From Chloroflexota bacterium (lineage in GTDB: Bacteria; Chloroflexota; Dehalococcoidia; UBA3495), in the NCBI GenBank assembly GCA_022563275.1, contig JADFNR010000071.1, positions 1 to 17,655 on the forward strand: a stretch of DNA of 17,655 nucleotides, read 5' to 3'. Shown here in pieces: positions 7,793 to 14,489 of this stretch. The notes below the pieces were generated by a model, which was given only the letters and a program-made list of their open reading frames with translations, ran no database searches and was not told the DNA's origin. The number at the start of each line of letters is the position of its first letter. Position 1 is the first letter of the stretch. A program made the translations under genes and the position numbers.

Positions 7793-9076
7793 CTAGATAG
7801 CTCCCGACTTTTTCAACGCCGCCAGTTCACCTTTGGACAGGCCGAGCTCGCCGCCCAGCACCTCATCGTTGTGCTCGCCGATCAGGGGCGCGCGCCGGTA
7901 GATGCGCCAGGGAGAGGCGTTGTAGATCGCCGCCGGACCGGGATAGGTGAACTCGCGTCCCAGTTCCGGGTGCTCCACCGGCACGAAGAATTCCCGGTCT
8001 TCCAGATGCGGATCGCCGACGATCTCATCCATGGTCCGGACCGCGCCCCAGGGGAAGTTCAGTTCCTGCCCACCCTCATAGGCTTCCACCAACGGCATGT
8101 TGGCGAAGAAATTCTTTAGCACCTGCGCGAAATGCTGTCCGCTCTCCTCAACCACCGCCGGGTCTTGGTATTTCTCGTCCAGCAGGTCTTGGGCCAGTCC
8201 ATGGCTGTCCATCCACTCGGCCAGGACCTTCACTCTCCTTGTGGTGAGGTTGCTGCCGGAGCGGGTGGTGTTTATATAACCGCCGTCTTTGGTGGCGTGT
8301 TGAATCACCGGCGACTCGTCGGGAGAGGCGTGCCTTCCCGTGTGACGGCGCACCACCTCGCCGGTGGAGAGATAGATGGCGATGGCGCCCTCCGTGGTTA
8401 GGGAACAAGCCTCGTGGGCTGAGACATCGATGTATTGACCTTCCCCGGTGAAGTCCCGGTGGTAGAGGGCCGCCAGGATGGCTATATAGGCGTAATGGCT
8501 GGCGATATGCCAGGCGTTGCCTCCCCCCGGAGCGATGGGAGGCGCATCGGGGACGTCCTCGGGGTCATAGCCCGATGACGCCATCTGCCCGCCGGCCGCC
8601 AGGTGCAGCAGGTCGGATGTTTGGTAGTCCCGCCAGGGGCCGTCCTGACCGAATGGCGTGACGGAGCACATGATCAGGCCGGGATTATTCTCCGAAAGAG
8701 ATTCGTAGCCCAAACCGAGACCGGGCAGGTACCCGGCTGGGAAGCTTTCCAACACCAGCCCGGCAGTGGCGGCAAGCTTGCGGAAGACCTCCCGGCCTTC
8801 GGGCTTGGTGATATCAAGAGTCACGCCCCGTTTGGAGGTGTTGTAGTGCCAGAAATAGAGACTTCGCTCTGGGTGAGGCTGGTCATCTAGAAACGGCCCG
8901 ACATTTCGGGTCTCTTGGCCGCCGGGCGGTTCGATCTTGATCACGTCGGCGCCCAGGTCGGCCATCAGTTTGCCGCAGAACTGGGCATGCTCGCCCGTCA
9001 ATTCCAACACCCGGACGCCGGCCAGGGGGCCAACCGGACCACTTCCGGGATCGTTTCCGGGCGCTGCCGCCGTCAT
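7793..9076 (-). CDS. CaiB/BaiF (class III) CoA-transferase, apparently lacking the catalytic Asp
   Basis: This 427-aa protein starts at ATG 9074-9076, which overlaps the stop of the upstream CoA-transferase as ATGA; an AGAGGT precedes it. Family features are 'LAGVRVLELTGEHAQFCGKL' (18-37), 'LGADVIKIEPPGG' (41-53), 'NTSKRGVTLDITKPEGR' (79-95), 'CSVTPFGQDGPW' (137-148) and 'TGEGQYIDVSAHEA' (210-223). In active members a catalytic Asp lies 11 residues before the ILAAL helix. Here that place is Trp189, in 'GGGNAWHIASHYAYIAILAAL'. The fold and CoA-binding motifs are otherwise intact at full length. It may be a non-catalytic or modified subunit of a heteromer with its coupled neighbour, as known for heteromeric CoA-transferases such as BbsEF and SmtAB. 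The substrate is unknown. Confidence 0.88.
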   Translation of the reverse strand: MTAAAPGNDPGSGPVGPLAGVRVLELTGEHAQFCGKLMADLGADVIKIEPPGGQETRNVGPFLDDQPHPERSLYFWHYNTSKRGVTLDITKPEGREVFRKLAATAGLVLESFPAGYLPGLGLGYESLSENNPGLIMCSVTPFGQDGPWRDYQTSDLLHLAAGGQMASSGYDPEDVPDAPPIAPGGGNAWHIASHYAYIAILAALYHRDFTGEGQYIDVSAHEACSLTTEGAIAIYLSTGEVVRRHTGRHASPDESPVIQHATKDGGYINTTRSGSNLTTRRVKVLAEWMDSHGLAQDLLDEKYQDPAVVEESGQHFAQVLKNFFANMPLVEAYEGGQELNFPWGAVRTMDEIVGDPHLEDREFFVPVEHPELGREFTYPGPAAIYNASPWRIYRRAPLIGEHNDEVLGGELGLSKGELAALKKSGAI

Positions 9077-10455
9077 CTCTCGACCTCTTGACCTAAAGCT
9101 TGCTGTACGTAATCGAACCGGGGTGTTGTCTCCGGCCAGTAAACGCCATCCTCATATCCTTGTAGCAGGTCTTCGCGGCTGACGCCCAGCAGTTCCCCCA
9201 TGATCTTGGCGGTGTGCTCCCCGATCATTGGCGGCGGACCCTTGACGGCCACTTTGTTGCCGTCCAGCCGGAACGGAGCGCCCTGGAATTTCCAATCCCC
9301 CAACATCGGATGTTTTACCTCGGTGAACATGCCCCTGAAGCGCAGTTGGGGGTCGTTCTCCACACGGTCTTCGGAACTTTGGACCGGCATGGCCCGCACA
9401 CCGGCCGCCTGGCATACATCCGCCAGGTCATACTTGCCCAAAGTGGCGGTCCATTCCTCGATACACCGGTCCATCTCGTCTTGGTGCTCGAGCCGGCCTT
9501 CCAAAGTCGCAAACTTGCTATCTTTGGCCCAACCGGAACTCCCAAGGAGACCAGCGAGGCGCGTCCACTCTTCATCGGAAAGACAGGCGATCACGCACCA
9601 ATCGTTGTAGCCGCCGCCCAGGGTACGGAAGGCGTTGTGAGGGGCCGCGATGGGGCCGCGGTAGTTGTTCATCACCGGAGCGCCGGGCCAGACGGTCCGG
9701 TTGCCCGGCGGATATCCTTCCCGCCGCGACTCCCGTCCGTTGACCGTTTTATCCAGGAACGCCGAACCGGTGAGGGTGATGCCGGTGATCATCTGCGAGA
9801 GGTCAACGTGCTGACCCTGACCGGTGTGATTGCGGTGCCGGAGCGCGGTCAGGGCGCACATAGCGCCATACATACCGCCGGTGTCGTCCAGGTAAGACCA
9901 GCCCCATCCGGCGGGCGGTTCGCCGGGCAGGCCCGAAAGGTGGGTGAGGCCGGACAGGGCCTGGGCGGCGGGGCCCATGGTCCCGAAATAGTGCTGGCGT
10001 CCGGTCTGGCCGAAACCGGCCATGGAGACGTAGACCACGTCGGGCCGTATCTTCCTCAATTCCTCGTAGCCCAAGCCCCAGCGGCTCATGATCCGGGAAC
10101 TAAAATTTTCGATGACCACGTCGGATACCGAGATCAGGCCTTTGATGGCCTCAAGTCCTTTGGGGTGGCGGACATTGACGGTGAGGCCCAATTTTCCGGC
10201 GTTGGTGTCAGCGAATTGGCCGGTGGAATTGGGTCCCGGCTCCACGCCGGGGGGCACGGTGAACCGGTTCAGCCGGAGCATGTCCATGTTCTCCGGCCAT
10301 TCAACCTTGATCACCTCGGCGCCCAGGGTGGCCAGCCAACGCGCCGCCCACGGTCCGGCCCGGACCCAGGTGAAGTCCACGACGCGGACCCCCTCCAGCG
10401 GTTGGTCCTTGCGCCGTTTGGGACTCTGATTGTGGTCAACTTGCATGGTTTTCAA
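9073..10455 (-). CDS. CaiB/BaiF (class III) CoA-transferase with catalytic Asp
   Basis: This 460-aa protein is read from TTG 10455, which has AAGG four bases upstream; an ATG three codons in (10446) is the alternative but lacks a close ribosome-binding site. Motifs are 'LEGVRVVDFTWVRAGPWAAR' (20-39), 'LGAEVIKVEWPEN' (44-56), 'DVVYVSMAGFGQTG' (139-152) and 'TGQGQHVDLSQ' (211-221). Asp190 in 'GWSYLDDTGGMYGAMCALTAL' falls at the catalytic position, so this subunit should form the acyl- and CoA-aspartyl intermediates of class III enzymes. It follows the mini-HAD gene by 11 bases and overlaps the next CoA-transferase by 4 bases (ATGA), so the two products are probably made together. Substrates cannot be deduced; the family covers carnitine, oxalate, malate, mesaconate, aryl-succinates and bile acids. 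Confidence 0.9.
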   Translation of the reverse strand: MKTMQVDHNQSPKRRKDQPLEGVRVVDFTWVRAGPWAARWLATLGAEVIKVEWPENMDMLRLNRFTVPPGVEPGPNSTGQFADTNAGKLGLTVNVRHPKGLEAIKGLISVSDVVIENFSSRIMSRWGLGYEELRKIRPDVVYVSMAGFGQTGRQHYFGTMGPAAQALSGLTHLSGLPGEPPAGWGWSYLDDTGGMYGAMCALTALRHRNHTGQGQHVDLSQMITGITLTGSAFLDKTVNGRESRREGYPPGNRTVWPGAPVMNNYRGPIAAPHNAFRTLGGGYNDWCVIACLSDEEWTRLAGLLGSSGWAKDSKFATLEGRLEHQDEMDRCIEEWTATLGKYDLADVCQAAGVRAMPVQSSEDRVENDPQLRFRGMFTEVKHPMLGDWKFQGAPFRLDGNKVAVKGPPPMIGEHTAKIMGELLGVSREDLLQGYEDGVYWPETTPRFDYVQQALGQEVER

Positions 10456-10466
10456 TCAGCCTTGAA

Positions 10467-10835
10467 TCAACCTTTTGCGGAATCGCCGTCCAAGTGGAGC
10501 CAGGGCTCCGCAAGCGCTTCGTCGGGCCAGAGGAATTCGAACCCCGCCGCCAGAGCATACTGCCGGTCCAGGTCTTCCCGGTCGCCTATGTGGTAGTAAA
10601 TATCAGCCTCGAACTTCGCTTTTACATCGGGCAGCTGGTGTTTCGAAACGGCGAAGTCGTAGGCGATGTTGTGCTTTTCCCAGATGGCCCGTTGTCCGCT
10701 GAGCGGGCGGTCGGAACAACTGCCAACCAAGATTCCCGCCTCTTGGGTTTTTCTCACCAGGTCCATGGTCAGGACGCCGGGTGGGTCACCCACCTCCAAA
10801 GTGCCGTCGATGTCAAAACTAATCAGTATCACCAA
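10467..10835 (-). CDS. Small HAD-superfamily hydrolase-like protein
   Basis: This is a 122-aa cytoplasmic protein. Motif I is 'FDIDGTL' (7-13, with Asp8 the nucleophile and Asp10), motif II the Ser in 'GSCSDRP' (38-44), and motif IV 'GDREDLD' (84-90). A lysine for motif III could be Lys65, Lys72 or Lys74. It is much shorter than most HAD phosphatases and has no room for a cap domain, so it should act on a large or exposed substrate or serve another role. The start is uncertain: TTG 10835 or GTG 10832, with an AAGGAG at 10849-10854 slightly too far upstream (12 bases). That site is better spaced for an ATG at 10845, which opens only an 8-codon frame. It is the first gene of the CoA-transferase operon. 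Confidence 0.72.
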   Translation of the reverse strand: MVILISFDIDGTLEVGDPPGVLTMDLVRKTQEAGILVGSCSDRPLSGQRAIWEKHNIAYDFAVSKHQLPDVKAKFEADIYYHIGDREDLDRQYALAAGFEFLWPDEALAEPWLHLDGDSAKG

Positions 10836-10901
10836 GTGGGTTCATCTCTCCTTAATATCTGGTTGTCGCTCGCTTAATCATTGGGCCTTGCTTGTGGGCG
10901 G

Positions 10902-11018
10902 AAATCCCCCTAAATCCCCCTTTGCAAAGGGGGACTTGGACCTCTTTCATTCGTATCGGGTCGATACGGGCCTCCGCTCCCGATTCGAATCGGGATAAAG
11001 GGGGATTTAGGGGGATTT
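10902..11018. repeat. Long foldback repeat with nested hairpins
   Basis: Two perfect 22-base arms, 10902-10923 and 10997-11018, consist of AAATCCCCCT repeated and its complement AGGGGGATTT. Three further perfect inverted repeats lie inside or overlap: CCCCCTTT/AAAGGGGG (10916-10933, competing with the left arm), GTATCG/CGATAC (10953-10967) and CCCGATTC/GAATCGGG (10979-10994). Such 'AAATCCCCCTTT' elements are common interspersed repeats in environmental bacterial genomes and may be remnants of small non-autonomous mobile elements. Here the element fills most of the gap between the thiolase-like gene and the mini-HAD gene, both on the minus strand, and would act as a strong terminator for the upstream unit. 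No transposase or clear target duplication is seen. Confidence 0.88.
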
Positions 11019-11036
11019 CTCTCTAGGCCGGGCATT

Positions 11037-12368
11037 TTAGCCGGGAGACGCGCTCCACACGGTGAAGTTGCCGCCCATGGGCATGGGACCGCCGGAGACG
11101 CCGATCTCAGGCTTTACTCCCGTGATCTGCCGTGCCCCCGCCCGTCCCTGTATCTGCTGGATGCAGTCTGTGTGCATCCAGAAACGGCTCCGGCCGCTGC
11201 CGATATTGCCGCCACTGGGGAGGACCGGGCTCGGCCCCTCGATGCTGATATCCGTTTGGTAAAAGTCCAGCGCCTCTCCGTTCTTCATCCCACGGTAGCG
11301 GAGGCCTTCCAGGTGGAACTGGTGGAACAGAGAGAAGCCATCGTACATATTTTCGAACGAGAGGTCGTCCGCGGTGATCCCAGCGCCCTCGTAGATCTTC
11401 CTGCCCGTGCTGGCGGTTTCCGCTTCGACCTCGTCCAGCGTCGGCAGAAGACTCCGCTGCGTGCCCCTGCTGGATGCATGGTTGAGGATATAAACGGGCT
11501 TCTGCTTCATGTCTTTGGCCCGTTCGGCGGTGGTGAAGAGGTAGGCCCCGGAGACCATGATCGGTATGTCGTTGTCGAAGAGGCTGGCCGGCTTGGCGAT
11601 CCACCGCGCGTTCAGGTAGTCCTCGGCCGTCAATTGCTCCGGCCGGTGCTGGGCCCAGTAGCCCTCCGGGAACATCAGGCCGTTCCGCCTTGAGTTCTCC
11701 ATGAAGGGGGCCATCATGTCGTGGGATTTGCCGTACTTGCGGCAGTACTCGGCGAACTGCAAGGCCGTTCCGTAGGAACCGGGGGCGCCCCAGAGAGTCC
11801 GCCCTGGGCTCAACGCGAAGGTCCCGGGAACGGCGTCTTGGGCGCTGATCCCGGACTGGTTGTACCGCCCGTCCAAGTTGTGCCAGCTCTTGAGCACCAG
11901 GCAGGTGTGAGTGCGGCCCTCACCCACGGCCTGGGCGGCAACGACGATGGCGTGTGACATGCAGCCGGGGCCGTACATGGTGAACTTGACGTTGGTCAGC
12001 TCGGGCATGTTATTCAAGATCCACTCGGCGCTCAGCTTGGCGATGCCGTCCAAGGGGTCGTCGGTGGTGTTGTAGGCGTTCACCACATCCATGGGAATCT
12101 CTTGGCCCTCCGGCCAGTGGGCCCCGGTGGTCGTCACGGGGTCAAGGACCAAGCCGTCGATATCGGCTGGGTTGACTCCGGCATCCTCGATGGCTTGCCT
12201 CAGCGCGATGATGCTGTTGGCGCCCATGGTGTTCCCGGGTGTTCCGTCCCAGCGCCGGGAGGTCGGAGAGTGCCCGACGCCGACGGCTGCCACCTTTCCC
12301 TTGTGTTCCCATACTCCCAATCCCTCGGTCGTCCGGTACATGGAAGCTGGAGCATTCTGGGTGGTCAT
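11037..12368 (-). CDS. Thiolase-fold protein (SCP-x/Ltp2-like) with degenerate active site
   Basis: This 443-aa protein starts at ATG 12368, with GAGGAG 6 bases upstream. The thiolase fold is shown by 'KVAAVGVGHSP' (25-35), 'AIEDAGVNPADIDGLVLD' (59-76), 'CMSHAIVVAAQAVGEG' (136-151), 'ENMYDGFSLF' (339-348) and 'LPSGGNIGSG' (383-392). Cys136 sits where thiolases have the acylated cysteine. The usual GHP histidine motif reads GRS (392-394) and the C-terminal Cys-Gly motif reads 'VSGGPMPMGG'. This is the pattern of the lipid-transfer-protein branch, where Ltp2 works as an aldolase on CoA thioesters rather than as a thiolase and needs a DUF35 partner. A DUF35 gene lies immediately upstream (49 bases), which fits. 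The acyl substrate is unknown. Confidence 0.85.
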   Translation of the reverse strand: MTTQNAPASMYRTTEGLGVWEHKGKVAAVGVGHSPTSRRWDGTPGNTMGANSIIALRQAIEDAGVNPADIDGLVLDPVTTTGAHWPEGQEIPMDVVNAYNTTDDPLDGIAKLSAEWILNNMPELTNVKFTMYGPGCMSHAIVVAAQAVGEGRTHTCLVLKSWHNLDGRYNQSGISAQDAVPGTFALSPGRTLWGAPGSYGTALQFAEYCRKYGKSHDMMAPFMENSRRNGLMFPEGYWAQHRPEQLTAEDYLNARWIAKPASLFDNDIPIMVSGAYLFTTAERAKDMKQKPVYILNHASSRGTQRSLLPTLDEVEAETASTGRKIYEGAGITADDLSFENMYDGFSLFHQFHLEGLRYRGMKNGEALDFYQTDISIEGPSPVLPSGGNIGSGRSRFWMHTDCIQQIQGRAGARQITGVKPEIGVSGGPMPMGGNFTVWSASPG

Positions 12369-12417
12369 TGTTCACTCCTCGGTGAGAACTTTTTAAATAT
12401 CAAGAATCAAAGCCGGC

Positions 12418-12828
12418 CTAGGCGACAACCCGCCATTCTGGAACCTTTTGGCCATTCGCGGTCTCTTCAAACACCACTTCCACGCTGGCGCCCACGGGGA
12501 CCTGGTCCACCGGTGTCCCAGGCAGGTGGGAATACATCTGAATACCTGGGTCGTCGTCCAACGTGATCACCGCGAGGTTGAACGGCTGTTCATCCTGAAG
12601 CAGTTTCACGGGACAGTCGTAGACCACCCCATAGTTGTATATCTTGCCCCGCCCACTCATCTCTTTCCATTCCAGATTGTCTCCCGACTTGCATTGAGCG
12701 CAGACCGGCGCCGGAGGATTTTGGAGCCGGTCGCAGGCGCTGCAGTTCTGCATCATCAGCCGCCCTTGGTTGGCGGCTTCCCAGAAGGGCTTCGTCAATT
12801 CGTCGGGTACCACACCCTGCTTTACCAT
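12418..12828 (-). CDS. DUF35 family Zn-ribbon/OB-fold protein, partner of the thiolase-like protein
   Basis: The product is 136 aa from ATG 12828, which has AAGGTGG well spaced upstream. The frame is open back to TTG 12885, with an ATG at 12858, but neither has a ribosome-binding site. The 'PDELTKPFWEAANQGRLMMQ' stretch (8-27) is the helical start typical of the family. A rubredoxin-like zinc ribbon follows with Cys29, Cys32, Cys43 and Cys46, then an OB-fold domain with 'SGRGKIYNYGVVY' (58-70) and 'VPVGASVEVVFEE' (110-122). DUF35 proteins bind acyl-CoA and attach to thiolase-fold enzymes, as in ChsH2-Ltp2 of steroid degradation. It is co-directional with, and 49 bases upstream of, the thiolase-like gene, so the two likely form a complex. 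Confidence 0.88.
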   Translation of the reverse strand: MVKQGVVPDELTKPFWEAANQGRLMMQNCSACDRLQNPPAPVCAQCKSGDNLEWKEMSGRGKIYNYGVVYDCPVKLLQDEQPFNLAVITLDDDPGIQMYSHLPGTPVDQVPVGASVEVVFEETANGQKVPEWRVVA

Positions 12829-12908
12829 GTTTCCCACCTTCTCATGCTTCCCGCCCATCGGCGGAATATTTTCGAGCGTAATCAATCGCGAAGTGTATCA
12901 CCCGTTCA

Positions 12909-12937
12909 ACAATATTCACATTTCATCAATATGTCAA
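12909..12937 (-). promoter_or_regulatory. Candidate sigma70-type promoter for the DUF35/thiolase-like operon
   Basis: On the minus strand a perfect TTGACA (12937-12932) is followed after 17 bases by TATTGT (12914-12909, 4/6 to the -10 consensus). The start of transcription would be near 12902, giving a leader of about 75 bases before the ATG at 12828. The surrounding stretch 12890-13020 is visibly AT-rich compared with the coding sequence. The whole gap 12829-13116 (288 bases) holds no convincing gene. Confidence 0.5.
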
Positions 12938-13100
12938 AACGTGTGGGTAAAGAGCGTACTAGCTGTAATGGCCAACAGATACCGGCTAAACATAATCAGT
13001 AATCGAATAATCAAACAACATCCACCTAGCGCGGGGTCGATGGCGTCCCCACTATCGAGGGCCGGGTCCCTTCGGAAGTGGCTGGGCCCGCCGCCCCACC

Positions 13101-13124
13101 TTATCTAGTCTGGCCCCTAGATAA
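13101..13124 (-). terminator. Hairpin over the stop codon of the third CoA-transferase
   Basis: TTATCTAG (13101-13108) and CTAGATAA (13117-13124) form a perfect 8-bp stem with an 8-base loop. The CoA-transferase stop codon (13117-13119) lies in the stem. There is no U-run after it, so it is a weak candidate for an intrinsic terminator. It may instead protect the 3' end of the message or be chance. Confidence 0.3.
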
Positions 13125-14364
13125 CCCCCCGCTCGGAAAGGTCATGGAGCGCTTGCGCTTCCAGTCCCAGCAGATCGCGGTAGACCAACTCATTGTCGTG
13201 GCCCACGGGGACCGACCCGCGCCAGATCTTGCCGGGCGTTTTAGAGAACTTGGGGACTATGCCGACCCCCTTCACGGTCTTCCCCAGTTGTAGGTCCTCC
13301 CACTCCAGATGGACATTCCGGGCCTTGTATTGGGAGTTCTCGGCCATTTCGCGGGCGTCCATGATCCTGCTGCAACCCACCAGGGCGTCGTTAAACGTTT
13401 TGACCACCTCGTCCACCGTCCGCTCTTCCACCCACCCGCGCAGGATTGCGTCAAACTCGATCCCCTGGGGGGACTCCATCTCCCGCCGGGCCGAGATCCA
13501 TTTTTCATCTTCCGGGTCCAACCCCAACACGGTGCAGACCCGTGAGTAAACCACCGGCCCGATGGCGGCGACAACTACCCAGCCGTCCTTGGCCTGGAAC
13601 GTGTCCCAGGGTTGGGCGTTCCCCGCTTTGTTGCCCGCTCTTTCCCGGACCATCCCCAACTCGTGATAGGCCACCATGGTGCCCGACAGTATCCGGTGCA
13701 CGGCCTCGTATTGGGCCAGGTCGATCACCTGCCCTTCACCGGTCCGCTGCGCGTGGATATACGCCGCCAACGACGACCACAGGCAGAACAGGGCGGTGAT
13801 GTAATCCGCTGTCCAAGGGACCGCCCGCACCGGTGGGTCGGGGTCGGGGTTGCCCGCCAAGTTCAGCATCCCGCCGAATGCCTGGGCCGTGAAATCGTAG
13901 GAAGCCCGCCTCACGTATTCGGGGTCGCCGTCCTGCCCGAACCCGGAGACGTGGCAGATAACGATGCTGGGGTTGGCCTTCAATACCGCCTCGTCATCCA
14001 GACCCCATTTGTCATAGGTGCGGGCCTTGGAACTCTCCATCCAGATGTCGGTCCGCTGAATGAGCTTGAGGAAGATCTCCTGGCCTTGGGGCGTGCTGAA
14101 ATCCAGGGTGGTGTAGTAGGTGTTGCGCCGGTCTTGTATCCAAGAACTGGCGATCTGTTCCCCATTTGGGCCATCGATGGGAAACTCCGCCACCCGCCAG
14201 TCCTCTCCCTTGCCGGGCCGCTCGATGTGGATGACCTCGGCGCCCATCTCCGCGGCCATTCCGGCCGCCACCGGCTCGGCGACGATGGTGCCCGTGGAGA
14301 GGACGCGCACCCCTTGCAACGGGCCGAATTGTTCGAGCAATAATGAAGGTCCTTGCGACCCCAT
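13117..14364 (-). CDS. CaiB/BaiF (class III) CoA-transferase (third)
   Basis: This 415-aa protein starts at ATG 14364, with GGGAGG 6 bases upstream. The frame stays open to 14562, but the extra 66 residues look non-coding and run into the gap before the MFS gene. Motifs are 'LQGVRVLSTGTIVAEPVAAG' (16-35), 'MGAEVIHIERPGKGEDW' (40-56), 'IVICHVSGFGQDGDP' (134-148) and 'TGEGQVIDLAQYEA' (208-221). Asp187 in 'VPWTADYITALF' is at the catalytic position, so it should be active. It is distinct from the coupled pair and has its own promoter candidate. Its closeness to the thiolase-like/DUF35 unit suggests activation of an acid that feeds that route, but the substrate cannot be read. Confidence 0.9.
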   Translation of the reverse strand: MGSQGPSLLLEQFGPLQGVRVLSTGTIVAEPVAAGMAAEMGAEVIHIERPGKGEDWRVAEFPIDGPNGEQIASSWIQDRRNTYYTTLDFSTPQGQEIFLKLIQRTDIWMESSKARTYDKWGLDDEAVLKANPSIVICHVSGFGQDGDPEYVRRASYDFTAQAFGGMLNLAGNPDPDPPVRAVPWTADYITALFCLWSSLAAYIHAQRTGEGQVIDLAQYEAVHRILSGTMVAYHELGMVRERAGNKAGNAQPWDTFQAKDGWVVVAAIGPVVYSRVCTVLGLDPEDEKWISARREMESPQGIEFDAILRGWVEERTVDEVVKTFNDALVGCSRIMDAREMAENSQYKARNVHLEWEDLQLGKTVKGVGIVPKFSKTPGKIWRGSVPVGHDNELVYRDLLGLEAQALHDLSERGVI

Positions 14365-14407
14365 GAAAGGCCTCCCGAAAAAGCTGGATGAGAACCGGAG
14401 CGGGCTT

Positions 14408-14416
14408 AATATACCA
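14408..14416 (-). promoter_or_regulatory. Candidate extended -10 promoter for the third CoA-transferase
   Basis: The minus strand reads TGGTATATT: an extended -10 (TGn) directly before TATATT, 5/6 to the -10 consensus. No good -35 is present at 16-18 bases, as expected for extended -10 promoters. Transcription would start near 14401, leaving a short leader of about 37 bases to the ATG at 14364. Confidence 0.4.
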
Positions 14417-14489
14417 GCTTGGCAGTTCGGTGGGCATCTAAGCGCTCTCATCTGCCCTGGACCGAAACAAGAACCGGTTCCAGCCCGAT

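Noticed and set aside
9214..10596. Long plus-strand open frame of 460 codons opposite the Asp-containing CoA-transferase
   Set aside because: It is a frame shadow of a high-GC gene. The translation has no recognisable domain, while the minus strand gives a complete CaiB/BaiF protein with all motifs.
10902..11018. Possible CRISPR array because of short repeated units
   Set aside because: The units form one inverted foldback with two arms, not regularly spaced direct repeats with spacers, and there is no cas gene.
12829..12885. 19-residue extension of the DUF35 protein from a TTG
   Set aside because: No ribosome-binding site. The AAGGTGG before ATG 12828 and the family's usual N-terminus favour the shorter form.
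12931..13002. Small plus-strand ORF of 23 codons in the gap before the third CoA-transferase
   Set aside because: No Shine-Dalgarno, no similarity that I recognise, and it overlaps the likely minus-strand promoter.
13612..14343. Plus-strand frame of 243 codons opposite the third CoA-transferase
   Set aside because: Low-complexity translation without motifs and no ribosome-binding site; antisense to a clear family member.
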